DNA of 64,000 nucleotides, from NCBI GenBank assembly GCA_040954595.2, contig CM082594.2, positions 1,550,001 through 1,614,000 on the forward strand, given 5' to 3'. Position 1 is the stretch's first letter. Each line of letters begins with the position of its first letter. The notes under the pieces were generated by a model. The model did no database searches. It had not been told where the DNA came from and saw only the letters and a list, made by a program, of their open reading frames with translations. Origin of the DNA: Balanoglossus misakiensis. Its lineage: Eukaryota > Hemichordata. The translations under genes and the position numbers were made by a program. Positions 1 through 12,500 of the stretch are shown here, in pieces.

Positions 1-30
1 TGGATACACACGAGAAATACTGGGGCTTTA

Positions 31-99
31 ACATAACCAGTGTCTTGTATCAAACATAATTAATGGAAAAGGGGCAGCTGGAGAGAGACCCTTCAACAG
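31..99. mobile_element. MITE family A, end fragment
   Basis: It matches the right end of the family A elements (caaacataattaatggaaaa then gagagagac). It lies in the first visible intron or flank, at the window edge. Confidence 0.6.
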
Positions 100-350
100 A
101 AAAAATAACAAAATGTGAAAAAAGTTAAATGAGTTTAATTTGCTAACTACATGTATAACGACAGAAATGTTTGACCTAAGGAAGTCATAAAATACAGTTA
201 ACAGTCATTTCTTCTATCGCTTACGACTTTTTATCCAGAAGGCAATTATTATGTGATTTGATCCCCTAGCACGAAATAAAAGGCAGCCAGGATTACACCA
301 AACCTGTGGATTGAATTAATTATTTCTTGTTTGGTATTTTTTCTTCAAAG

Positions 351-535
351 GTTGCCAGGGAATTGAAATTCTGCGTAGTTTTGGTACGATTCAGTCACCA
401 GGCTATGATGTTAGCACTTACCCTGATGATGTTATGTGTAGCTGGGTAATCAAGGAACCAACTGGAAGACCATTAACTCTTATCTTTGATGACAACTTTG
501 GATTAGAGAGGAACACAGATGTTGATTACATCATT
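351..535 (+). CDS. Exon: CUB domain, N-terminal half
   Basis: Acceptor ttcttcaaag precedes 351 and donor gtaagt follows 535. The reading frame enters in phase 1 and leaves in phase 0. It gives a CUB start with its first two cysteines (CQGIEIL ... VMCSWVIKEP) and ends DVDYII, which runs straight into the next exon. An upstream exon must lie outside the window. Confidence 0.8.
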
Positions 536-3500
536 GTAAGTATCAGATATGATCAGGAGTCAGCCATGTTAAAGGGACAAAGTCTCTCTCCCGCTGCCCT
601 TTTTCCATTAATTATGTTGATACAAGACACCGTTTGTGTTATTCTACATGTGGATATGTAGTGAATGAACGTTCAACCACATACAACTTCCATCCCACTT
701 GTAGACACAAGAGTGAAAAACTCGCCAAAATGAATAATCGGTTATTACTGTTTATTCATTTTGGGCGAGTTTTTACTCTCATACCCTACAAATGGGATGG
801 AAGTTGTTTGTGGTCGAAGGTTGATTACAAATGTATCTATATATCCACAGGTAGAATAACATAAACAGTGTCTTGTATCAAACATAATTAATGGAAAAAG
901 GGCAGAGAGAGAGAGACTTTGTCCCTTTAATGCTGACAAAATTTTGTCATATTATTTTGCAGTGATTTTAGTTTGACAATTTTGGCAGACATTACTTCAA
1001 ACTATACAACTTTGGAACACAATTTTGAAATTCAATTAAACACATATATACTGTAAAACGGTAAACTTTTGCAACATGAAATTTTCGCGTTCTTGTATTT
1101 CACTGCATCATTATCCCTGAAAAACATTTTTATGCTACTTTTTATTTTATACGTTTTGATGGCTCTCGCATAGTTCACGAAAATTTATCATTTGCGAAAA
1201 TTTCCCGTTTTACAGTATTTGAGTAGCTGTTACAGCAGGAAATGCAACAAGGATTGAATACTGTAAAACGGGACATTTTCGTGAATGATAATTTTTCGCA
1301 AACTACGTGAGAGCCAAAAAACATGAAAATAAAGAGTCGTATAAAATGTTTTTTTCGGAGATAACTATGCAGTAAAATATGACAATGTGAAAATTAATTG
1401 TTGTGTAACAGTAGCCACCTTTGATATCGCGAAAATTTCCTGTTGTGAAGATTTCCCGTTTTACGGTATTTACAATGCATGCTTAATTTGTCTTTGTTTC
1501 TGAAGGTATACAATGGTACTGAGAGTGATGATGATGTCATTATTGGTCCATGGAGTGGCAATTCTGATGAAGTCATTGATGGCACATTGCCACCACCCGA
1601 TTGCCGTACAGACATTGGACACTTTTCGGTTGTGTTCAGGAGTAGTAGAACACGACCAGCTAAAGGATTCAGGGCGTCATTTTCACCAGGTATACATAAC
1701 TTACTAACATTTCAGAAAAGGATGTTACAGAATTCTTAGAAACACGCACTCCCTTTATTCCTTATGATTTAGAGTCATTAAGTGAAAGGTGGAAAGATTT
1801 TTGAATATGCTTCGTTCATTCTAAGAATGATCTAATTTCAGGGACTTGTGGATGAATTGTAATGTTTATAATCTTTACGGCCCTGATACGGGTTTTGTGG
1901 CCCGAGGTCGTACGGCGGAAGCGCCTGACCGCAGGGAGGGCGGGAATCGTCGTACGACCGATGGCCGCAAAACCCGTATCAGGGCCGTAAAGGTTTTATC
2001 ATATGCCTTATTGAACGATAATCTACAAGAAACTAATAAAATACACATTCTGTAATATTTTGGAATGTAAATATTATGTGTTTATCTATCGTTTTGGAAT
2101 GATCTATCCCGTAGCATAGAGGCGCATTCCTCCAGTTCTTGCGGATTGATATGCACGATGTCATTTGTTTATATTCTATTGCACGTGAGATATAGACGCG
2201 CTCGAACTCACAGAGCCGAGCGCGAGCAAAACATTTTTTCTTTGCGACGATCGACGCCGACAGTCACACATTAATCAAATCAAATCATCAATTTGACTAT
2301 TCATATTTCCAAATAAAGCTCTACAACATGCAGCGATTACGGAAGATGATGGGATTCGGTAGCGGCATAGGACATACACACACTGCAAGTGCACTAGTCA
2401 CTGACACCGCACCAGAAAAATTTAATTCCGAACGTAGCAATGACAACTTTCGAATCTCGCGCAATAAACACAAAACTAGATCCGGATATTGAACGCGTCT
2501 TCCAAATATGGTCACCGGGCCGGGGCGTGATAAGCAAAAAACTGCACGGATGTGAGGGCGCTTTTCCCCATAGACTTTACGTGGGCACGTGAATATAGGC
2601 ATATGATAATCAGTGTTTCCGCTACCCGCTCGCCAAATCGCAAATGCGAGTAAAAAATTGTGTTTGGCAAGACGATTTTCATACAAATTAGCCAAACTTG
2701 CGAAGCACTGCTATCTAACATCGTCGTTTCTTGTGCCATGATCAGCGCGAGTTCACTGCACTACAACGCGTGAAAGTGGACCGTTGTTCTGTTCATTGAT
2801 CATCACCCCCTGTATATCATGAACATCGTAAGGCAATGCATTGAATTCAGCTCTTCCAGCTAGTGGTCGCACTCGCTTGATTTCCTGTGTCTCTGGGGAC
2901 GCAAAGAATGCATGTGCGTCTTTTCCCAATTTGCATATTTTGAATGGGTTATGCTTACAAATTGATACATTTTAGGTCTGCCTTGACTGGAACGCGTCAA
3001 GTGTACAGGTTGTTATGGAAGTTTCTCTGTTTAGAAACGCTAGTGTAGTGGCTTGCCCGTCAAAAGCTGGCCGTGCATAGTGGAGTACGTAATTTTTTGG
3101 CTGCCCAAACGTGCAAGTTAGGTTGACAATTTACATGCCCTGCATCAATATTTTTTTTAAAGTTTTTTTTTTTATATTGTTTTATTGAAAATCAACCAGC
3201 AACAGTATCCACAATATCTCTTGTCTCAATTATGAGCGTATATATCAAGTTCATCTCTCAATATAAAGAGAAGGAAAAAAATAAATACACTTCAATATTC
3301 ACTATCAAACTCAGACATTCTCTATTTGCCTGTTGGGTCAATTTTCAAAAAAACAAAACAAACAAAAACATGAAGACGAACAAGGACCAACAGCAGGCAA
3401 ACACCCTAAGTCTCCTTACAAAATACTTGTGAACTTGTCATCAAGAACCACCAACATAAGTTAAACATACAGTGCATCAATATTTAGTTGCCCAAGGCAA

Positions 3501-6500
3501 TCAGTCAAAGCTTAATTTGAAGCCCTGATTCTGTTAATTTTGTGACACCCCCCCCCCCTCCGAATCAGCTGTTGCGGCAGCATTGGTTTGGCTAATGCAA
3601 AGTCAAGTTTGGCTAGTAAATTTTCATGTCTTTTAGCCAAATTGCTAGAAGATTTTGAAACCCAGAGGAAACACTGGATAATAAACATACAAATGCGGCA
3701 CGACGACCCCTCACATTTATGAGTCAAAGTATTTGTCTGCATGCATTCTTATCATTGTGATCCTTGTTCTGACAGACTGTCCCGAAATTGTGATTGGTGA
3801 GGGCGTGGTGACCAGTAAAGATGATAGAAGCTATGATGTCACTGTCTCATTCCAATGCTTGGATGGTTATCAGAAAGTGTCTGGTACTGTCTCTTCTCTC
3901 ACTTGTCTCTTTGGTGGAAACTGGAATGAAGAGGATCCTCTCAAGTTACCAGCATGTCAAAGTAAGGCAATAGTGCACTATTCTTCGATATCAAATAACG
4001 TCTGACGCAGTTCCGTTGGCATTCAAATTTCCAGATGACGGGCAACATCAACAACTTGGTGCAGACAAAGACAGTGCAGATGAAACGCCACGAGGCTTAT
4101 GAGGCACCATACCTGATACATGTTACGTGTCTGGTAGTTCTAAAGTAAAAACATACTCGGAAAAACTTTTACTGGATGCCGAAATATTGTTTGCCCGTCA
4201 TCTGTAAATGACAACACCGTGGGTCACATGGCCAGATCACGTGATTGATAGTAAAGAATTGGTAGGACCGAATCCAGTAGAAGGGGTCCAGCTAATTTCT
4301 ACATAATTTGGTAGCTTTGAGGTCACTCTTTCAGAAGAAAAAAAAAACATTTTTAGAAACCCATTGCCTGTTGATTTCCAGTGCGTAAACAAGCCTACAT
4401 TTCCTGTTCCACAGTTCAGTCAAGTTTAGGAGAAAACTAAAGTCGTCTCAATGTGAACTGTAACTCATGTAGGAATTAATGACTTCTCGTACAGGTGTCA
4501 TGTTGTGTGTAGCTATAAAATTTCTGTGATGGGAATTATTAATGTGAAGATATGATTCAATCTAACTTATATTTTATGAACATTTAAAGCGACAAAGTCT
4601 CACTCACTGCCCTTTTCCATGAATTATGTTTGATACAAGACACCGTTTATGTTATTCTACATGTGGGTATACATTTATAGTGAATCAACGTTCGACCACA
4701 CACAACTTCCATACTGTTGAGTAATGAGAGTAAAAATCTCGCCAAAATGAGTAAATGGTAGAGACCGATTATTCATTTTGGCGAGTTTTTCACTCTTGTG
4801 TCTATAAATGGGATGGAATTTGTGTGTGGTTGAATGTTGTTTCACTATACCATGGTGTCTTGTATCAAAGATGATTAATGAAAAAGGGGCAGCGAGATAG
4901 ACTTAATTTGTCCCTTGAATCTATTGTTAGTAACAACTTGAATGACACTAATTTGTTGTTTATTTTTTAGGAATAACATGTGGTGGACCCGCTGAGTGCA
5001 GCAGTGGAATTCTTACCAATGTTACCAGTACAGTGTATGGTGGAATTGCTTATTATCAATGCATTGAGGGCCATCAGTTTATAAATAATGTGACTTCATT
5101 GGAATGCCAAGCAGATGGTGTCTGGGGTCCGCTTGTGCCCCAATGCGAGCGTAAGTTGATATTTTTGAAAACAATTAAACTGTCATTGTAGTGCACACGT
5201 AGGAGACGGATTTTACAGGGTATATTGGCCTACTGTTTGGAGTAGAACAAAACATTGCATTTGGTACAGAGAACAAAAAATACTCTAAAACAGGTTATTT
5301 TCGCAACAGGAAATTTTCGCAATATCGAAAGAGGCAACTGTTATGCGAGGATTAATTTTCGCGTTTTCATATATCACTAACTGCATTGTTATCTCTGAAA
5401 AACATTTTACGCGACTTTTTATTTTCATGTTCTTTGGCTCTCGCGTATTTCGCTGAAATGTTTTGCTCGCGAAAAATAGCCCATTTTGCAGTACTTAAAA
5501 TAAAGCCAATTACAAGTTACTGTAGCTACATGTAATGTCCCTTTAAACTTTTTTCCTAGTAGTAACACGCTTGTGATGTTATCTGTTCATCTTACCCAAA
5601 CAGCTCGTGAGTGTCCACCACCGAATGTAGACAACTACTTATCTTATGAAATTGTTAATGGTGATTCATTGGTTTTTGGAACAACCATTGCCTACTCGTG
5701 TCCATCTGGCTACAGTCTGACTGGCTACACTGTCTCTACATGTGGTGAAGATGGATCTTGGATTGGAGATCCAGGATACTGTCAACGTAAGTCATTTAAG
5801 GACATGTACGTTCACTAAAATTGAAAGTATGGTCATTTCTTTTAATTGTTGATTTTTGGATTCGCCTTTGTATGTATAATGAAAATCAGTAATAAAATAT
5901 ACGGGTCACCGTGCTTGTTTTTGAAATACAGAGCCATGAATTCAGTCGATAATAGGAGTCTATGGTATCTGGACTTTTATAGTGGGAACTTGGGGTGAAA
6001 AGGTTAAAGTTGTTTCACAATACAGGTACCTGATACATACCGGTATACCACAACCAAGTCTGAATCCACATAATCCATAAAGATGTTTTATTTTTTTTTC
6101 CTTGCAGGATGAAACTGCAGTGACATACTCATAACAGACCAACATTTACAAGCTGTCCCAGATAGTGGACCATATTATATGGGCAGCAACATCACATTCT
6201 ATTGCGATGCTGGCTATGAATTAAATGGTGCTGATTACCTGACTTGTCAATCAGATTTACAGTGGAATGATGCAATACCATCATGCATTGGTAAGTTCAC
6301 ATCATGATTCGTCTTCATGTGGTTGTCTGCTTATTAGGCCAAAAAAGGAAATGTTTCTGGTCAGACCCTTCTTTAAAAACTGGTGGGGGGACGCAAATTT
6401 AAAAATAAAAATTTCCCTCAAGGGAGGAAGGCCGTCAGTTTTATAGTTTTTATCAATATAGTCACATGTACACTGTTCATGCAGTCATTGATTACACGCC

Positions 6501-9500
6501 CCAAAGTGTCCTGTGATTTATATCTAGTTGAAGCAGTTTGAGTTTGCCGTGGCCGCCACCACAAACCAGGAAAAAAATGGGGGTGACGCGCTGTTATTCA
6601 AGTGACCCGCGCGCTGACCAGAAACATTTCATTTTTTGGCCTGAGTTATTGCAATCACTCCAGTAATTCGACTGCTCCATTAGTTTGACCACCCACTAAT
6701 CTTTGGATAATTAATTATTCTAAAACCTCCAATTGTTCGACCAGTGCGTGACTGCACAATTCCCCCACCCCTCACCCCCACCCCCTGAGTTTTAATATCC
6801 TCATATAAGTGCCCTTTATCGCTACAGGAAATTTTTGCGACCGGAAATTTTCGCGATATAAAAAGCAGAAACTGTTACGAGACGATTAAGTTTCATGTTC
6901 TCGTATTTCACTGCATTGTCATCACTGAAAAACATTTTTAAGCGAATTTTTATTTTCACTACGTCTTTTTTGGCTCTCTAGCGTAAAAATTTACTGTTTG
7001 CGAAAATTTCCCGTTGGTCTAATACCCAGCTAAACTTGTTGGTCCGAATTTTCCCCTTGGACCTCTGGGATTTTGATCATATCTTGATGAATAGCATTTC
7101 AGATATCAATGAATGTAGTACATTGGTGGCACCATGTGGAATCAATCAAGTCTGTGAAAATAGAGATGGTGACTATCAGTGTGCATGTCTGGTGGGATTT
7201 GAACCGGATGTGAATGGAACAGCATGCAAAGGTGAGACATAACCAGTCACATACAACGTAACTTCAAGTCACTATTCACATTTAACACATTCCAAACTAT
7301 CTGGATAAATTTTCAGAATTTCCTTGTAATTTTAAATTTTCTTCAACAGACATAAGTGTTGCCATCACCTTGACACAACTTTATCATAATTTATCTTTTA
7401 AGTTCATTCACAACCTAAAAACAGTCATTTCCTGGAAATGTTCATCTGTTTTCTCTAAAATATCAGCTGAACTGTTTTGTAGAAGGAAATGTTCAACTAA
7501 TTATTTCACAGATTTTTTTTCTCCCAAAAATTGCTGAATTTTTCACTTCCAAATCCACGTGAAGGATCCCTAGTCTGGAACATAGAGGAAACTGGTGATA
7601 TTCTGGTGGAGTTCAATAGCACCATTACATTCTATTGTTTGGAGGGTTTTCAACTGAATGGACAGTCCACTCTGTTGTGTACAGTGGAAGGCCAGTATGA
7701 TGCGGACTTTCCAACTTGCACACGTAAGTCAATATTTGTTTTTTTTAATCAGAAAACCTTGATATTATTATACATCTGACATCGAGAACAATAGAATTTG
7801 GCGTATGGAAGTTGTGTGTGGTTGAACGTTGATTCACTACATATCCACATGTAGAATAACACAAACGGTGTCTTGTATTAAATATAATTAATGGAAAAAG
7901 GGCAGCGAGAGAGAGACTTTGTCCCTTAAAAAGTGATTACAGATTTATCCCAGGCTCTTCCTTCAACTCAACTCTACGTGTATTTTCTACAGCTGCTGTC
8001 TGCAGTGAACCAGAGAGTATTGATCATGGCAGCTACGAGGTCAATGATCCCAACTACAACTATCAGAGTGAAGTGACCTATAGTTGTGACATTGGATACA
8101 ACTTATATGGTAGCCATGTCAGAGTGTGTACCTACAGCAGTCAAGATGGTGATTACCGATGGAATTCCTCTCCTCCTGTCTGTCAACGTAAGTAACAGGA
8201 ATGAATAATGCTATACCTTATATTCCTTAGAATTCTTTTGCATTCTATAGATTGCAATACGCATTAAAGTTATGTAACACTCTTTGATCAACAGTTGAAA
8301 CTACAGCATGAGCTTTCGGGAACATGTAGTCCCCTTCTTCAGATGCACTCGTGGAAGATTCCAAGCTCATGCTGTAATTTCAACTGTTGATCAAAGAGTG
8401 CTACATAACTTTAATGCATATTGTACCGAAGATCACCACGGCAAAACTCTGAATTGTCATTCTATAGATTCTATCATTTCTATAGAATTCAATAGAAACA
8501 GGCTTCAATACTTCAAAGAAAATATGTGCGCTATATAAGAACTCACTATTATTATTTCTAGGTGTTGACTGTGGTTTGTTGACTGCGATTGAAGATGACT
8601 CATGGGAATAGTGATGGCACTTGGTATGATAGTGTTGCTACACTCCAGTGTAACATGGCATATGAAGCACTTGGTAACACCAGGAGATATTGCACTGAAG
8701 ATGGAACATGGAATGGCACCAGACCAAGATGTGTTGCTCAGGGTAACGTAGAAAAGAATATTTCTTTCAGAGAAGCAATCACTTCTGTTTGATAATAGTT
8801 ATACTCTGATGAAATTCATGACATTCACACACAATGTGTTGTTTGAATACAGTGTAAAATGGGGAATTTTTGGGCCAGACATTTTCGCAATATCAAAAAA
8901 GGCGACTGTTACACTGCGACTACTACTTTTTCACTTTCTTGTATTTCACTGCATCGTTATTTCCGAAAAACATTTTAAGCAACTTCGAAAACTACATACA
9001 AATATATAGATGTCCATAGAAATTATTTAAACTTATATAGAAATTCAAAAGGCTAATGAATTCTGTAGAATGATGTATATAGAATGTTTTTGTAAGGAAT
9101 GACTTCTGTCTGAGTTGATGATTTAATATTGATAAGATACTTTGCTTCTTGACCTCAGGAGAATGTCAAGATCCTGGTACACCAGTCAACGGTCAGAGAC
9201 ATGGCAATGATTTCGACATTGGTTCTATAGTGTCATTCAGTTGTGACTATGGATTCACACCAAGCCATCCAAACCCTTTGATGTGTGAAGGAGATGTTGT
9301 GACTGTGTTGCCAACAACACCTTCTACTACAACTACTGGTGTGTATATACTGTTGTTATAAACATCGTGGTGTGCTGAAACAGTACCGTGATAACTTCTA
9401 TGTTCATGTAGTGTGATATATGGAGAAATGGTTCAGAATGCCCGCTTCCAAAACAACAGAGAGGCTTTAAAAGCTATTTGAATGTTGAAGTGAAACTTGA

Positions 9501-12500
9501 CAAACAGAATTCAATCAGCATAACCTCTATTGCCTCCATTGTCATAGAAACGGAAACGGTCACAGACATGTCAACTGCAGAGCTTGGGACGACAGAAATG
9601 GATGGAACTGATAGAGCGGCAACAGAAGAGGAAGAAGTGACCACATTGCGGATGAAAATCTCCACAGCAGCTGCAGACACAGATGTTATGAGAACCACCA
9701 AGAGAGCACAGACAGATGGCATGGTAACCACAACGGCAAAAGTACACACAGATGATGTGGCAACCACGGCGACAAAAGTACACACAGATGATTTGGTAAC
9801 CACGACGGCAAGAGTACACACTGATGCTCAAACAAGAGATGCAACAGGTACGTCAAGTACAAACATCCACTGAATATCTGAAAACAATATGACAAGTTTA
9901 CTTTACAGATGTCCTCTCAGTGGAAGTGAAAGTATCTCATTTCTTTTAATTGTGGATTTTTGGTTTCTCATTTGTTAGCATAATGAAAAGCTGTATAATA
10001 CAGGGGTCACCATGCTTGAATTTAGTCATGGCCTTGTGTAGTTGAAAAACAAACAAACAGCTGAGTCAGCATTTCTTCACCCAAAAACATTTAACGATAT
10101 TTATCTCTGAATAGACTGTGGTGACCATACAATTTTATTTGACCAATGAATTTATTTTCATTTAACTGAGCTAAATTGTCATGAAAATGACAGTAGTGAG
10201 TTTATATCAATCTAATCCCATGCGAAGAGACAAATGTGCACGAATTTGCGCAGTTTACAAGTTTACGTTCTGTGTGTACATCAGTAATAGGTTGTGTAGC
10301 AAAATGTAGCAATAAAATCCAAATTCCATTCCAGTCAAGTTATTTATCATATAGTTATATTAAATAATTGATATTAAATAATCATTAGTGAGATCTATGG
10401 AATCTCACATATTTTAATGCAGAATGACTTGATTTCCATATGCAGGTTATGAGGCGCCATCAACGCAGGCAATCACTGTGACTGAAAGAAAACCAACGAC
10501 AGATTCAGATAAAGAATTTACAACATCTGAAACTACTAGTGCACCACTTTCAACTAAAATATCAACAACAAAACCAGTGACACCTTCTCATGATGTATCA
10601 ACAGGTAATTATACTGTGTATTCGTATAATTCGTATTCATATCAGTATTTGTCCTTTTATTGCCACAATTTAAGAAAGGAATATATTTTGTGGCAGAGAA
10701 ATGGTAAATACTTAATACCGTATACCAGTATATCTAATTTTTTACATTGGCAATATGGAGCAAGAAACATAGCATAGCGCTAGTCAAGTCTTGCCCCATT
10801 GTCACATATATAGTAATATACATTGCAATTACTGAACAATATTATGCCTTCTGCTGAATGTGTGTGTGTACCGATAAACTGTGCATATTGACTGGCAGTG
10901 AGGGCAACAGCATACATTTGTTTCCCTAAGGGACTGTGAGTCAACCCAGAACAGTCTGTTTCTAGAGGCTGAAGGCCGATGGAAACAGATTGTTTTGGGG
11001 GTAATTTGCATTCCCGAGGGGACACAAACGTATGCTGTTATCCGAACATGGCTAGTCGATATGTGTTTCAGTATCAGAAAGCAGCACAAATCAGGAAATT
11101 TCTCTTCTGTACATCATCAATTGGTCTTCATTGTAGATGGTATATCACCACTGTACAAGGTCCCATACCTGTAAATAAATGATAAAAGCTTACACACAAA
11201 CACATTTCACCAGATTAGAAAATGTACCACACAAACCCATTTTAGGATATTAACTCTTCTTGCAGCAAAGAATATCCTGATTGTGTTGTTGATTTTACAG
11301 TCAGTAGAGATTGTGGAACCTTTGAGACTTTTGTAAACGCAACTTGTGAGAAGTACATTGAGACACCAACTGATGGTACCTGTTCATTTGGAACATTCTA
11401 CACAAGTATGGTTGCTGGTATGGCCAATTTTCAAGATTCACATGTAAGTATAAAGTTAGTTCTTGAAAGTCTATGTACCGGTAAATGTTTTGCTCCAGTG
11501 TCAATACTGACCAGATTGTCTCCAATTTCTCATTGTGATTTGTAACATTGTTATGAATGATTTTATTTTGTCTTGTTTTATGTGTTGCACTGTATTTTTT
11601 TAAATTTCTCACCCAAGATTGATTTAATCACTAAATGTACTTGGAAAAAACTGCATACTGTAGTATTTCCAGTGTTGTCTAAAGGAGTTTTTTGGTTTGT
11701 GTAATTGCAGGTTTGCGGGCAATGCCTGAACGTGATTGGTTCAAATGATGTATCTGTAGTTGTCCGGGTAACAGACATGTGCATGTACCCGTACTGCATG
11801 AGTGATGAAGATGGTCTGGTTCTAAGTCAGGATGCTTACAACATCTTGTCAGATGGTGAAAGTCCTTCATCTCTTCTTGTATCCTACTCAGTTGTTGCCT
11901 GTCCTGAGGATGTCTCTATCAAGTTCAAGGTTTGTGAAACAACACAATTATTAACTAATTTATATACCCTTGTCTTTAATTGTCACATCTTGGCAAACTT
12001 GTTTGAAACCTCCCTAGCCATTTTTTTAAGTATTTGTAATATTGAAGTTTAAATTGTCAAGAGTATTCATCTGTTTCTTTACTGGAAGTTTAGATCTCCT
12101 GGAAATCAAACCAGTCTCAACTGATTTGGACAAGGGAAGATCCAGTGGGGACTAGGTCATTGACAATGATTTGTTGCAAATACTGTAAAACGGGAAATTT
12201 TCACGCCAGGAAATTTTCGCAATATCAAAAGAGGCAACTGTTACGCGAGGATTAATTTTGGCGTTCTTGTATTTCACTAACTGCATTGTTAAATCTGAAA
12301 AACATTTCACACGACATTTATTTTCACGTCTCTTTTAGATCTTGCGTATTTTGCGAAAATTTATGCTCGCGAAAATAACCCATTTTACAGTAAGTCTTGC
12401 TCTAAATTTCAAAGTATTAGGACCAACCAGGGACTGTGTTGTTCATCTTTTTAGTGTACTGCATATTGATTGATTGATTTGTTTATTTAGTTTGCAGAGA

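Noticed and set aside
2321-2695. 124-residue frame on the minus strand
   Set aside because: No domain, low support, and inside an intron of the mosaic gene on the other strand.
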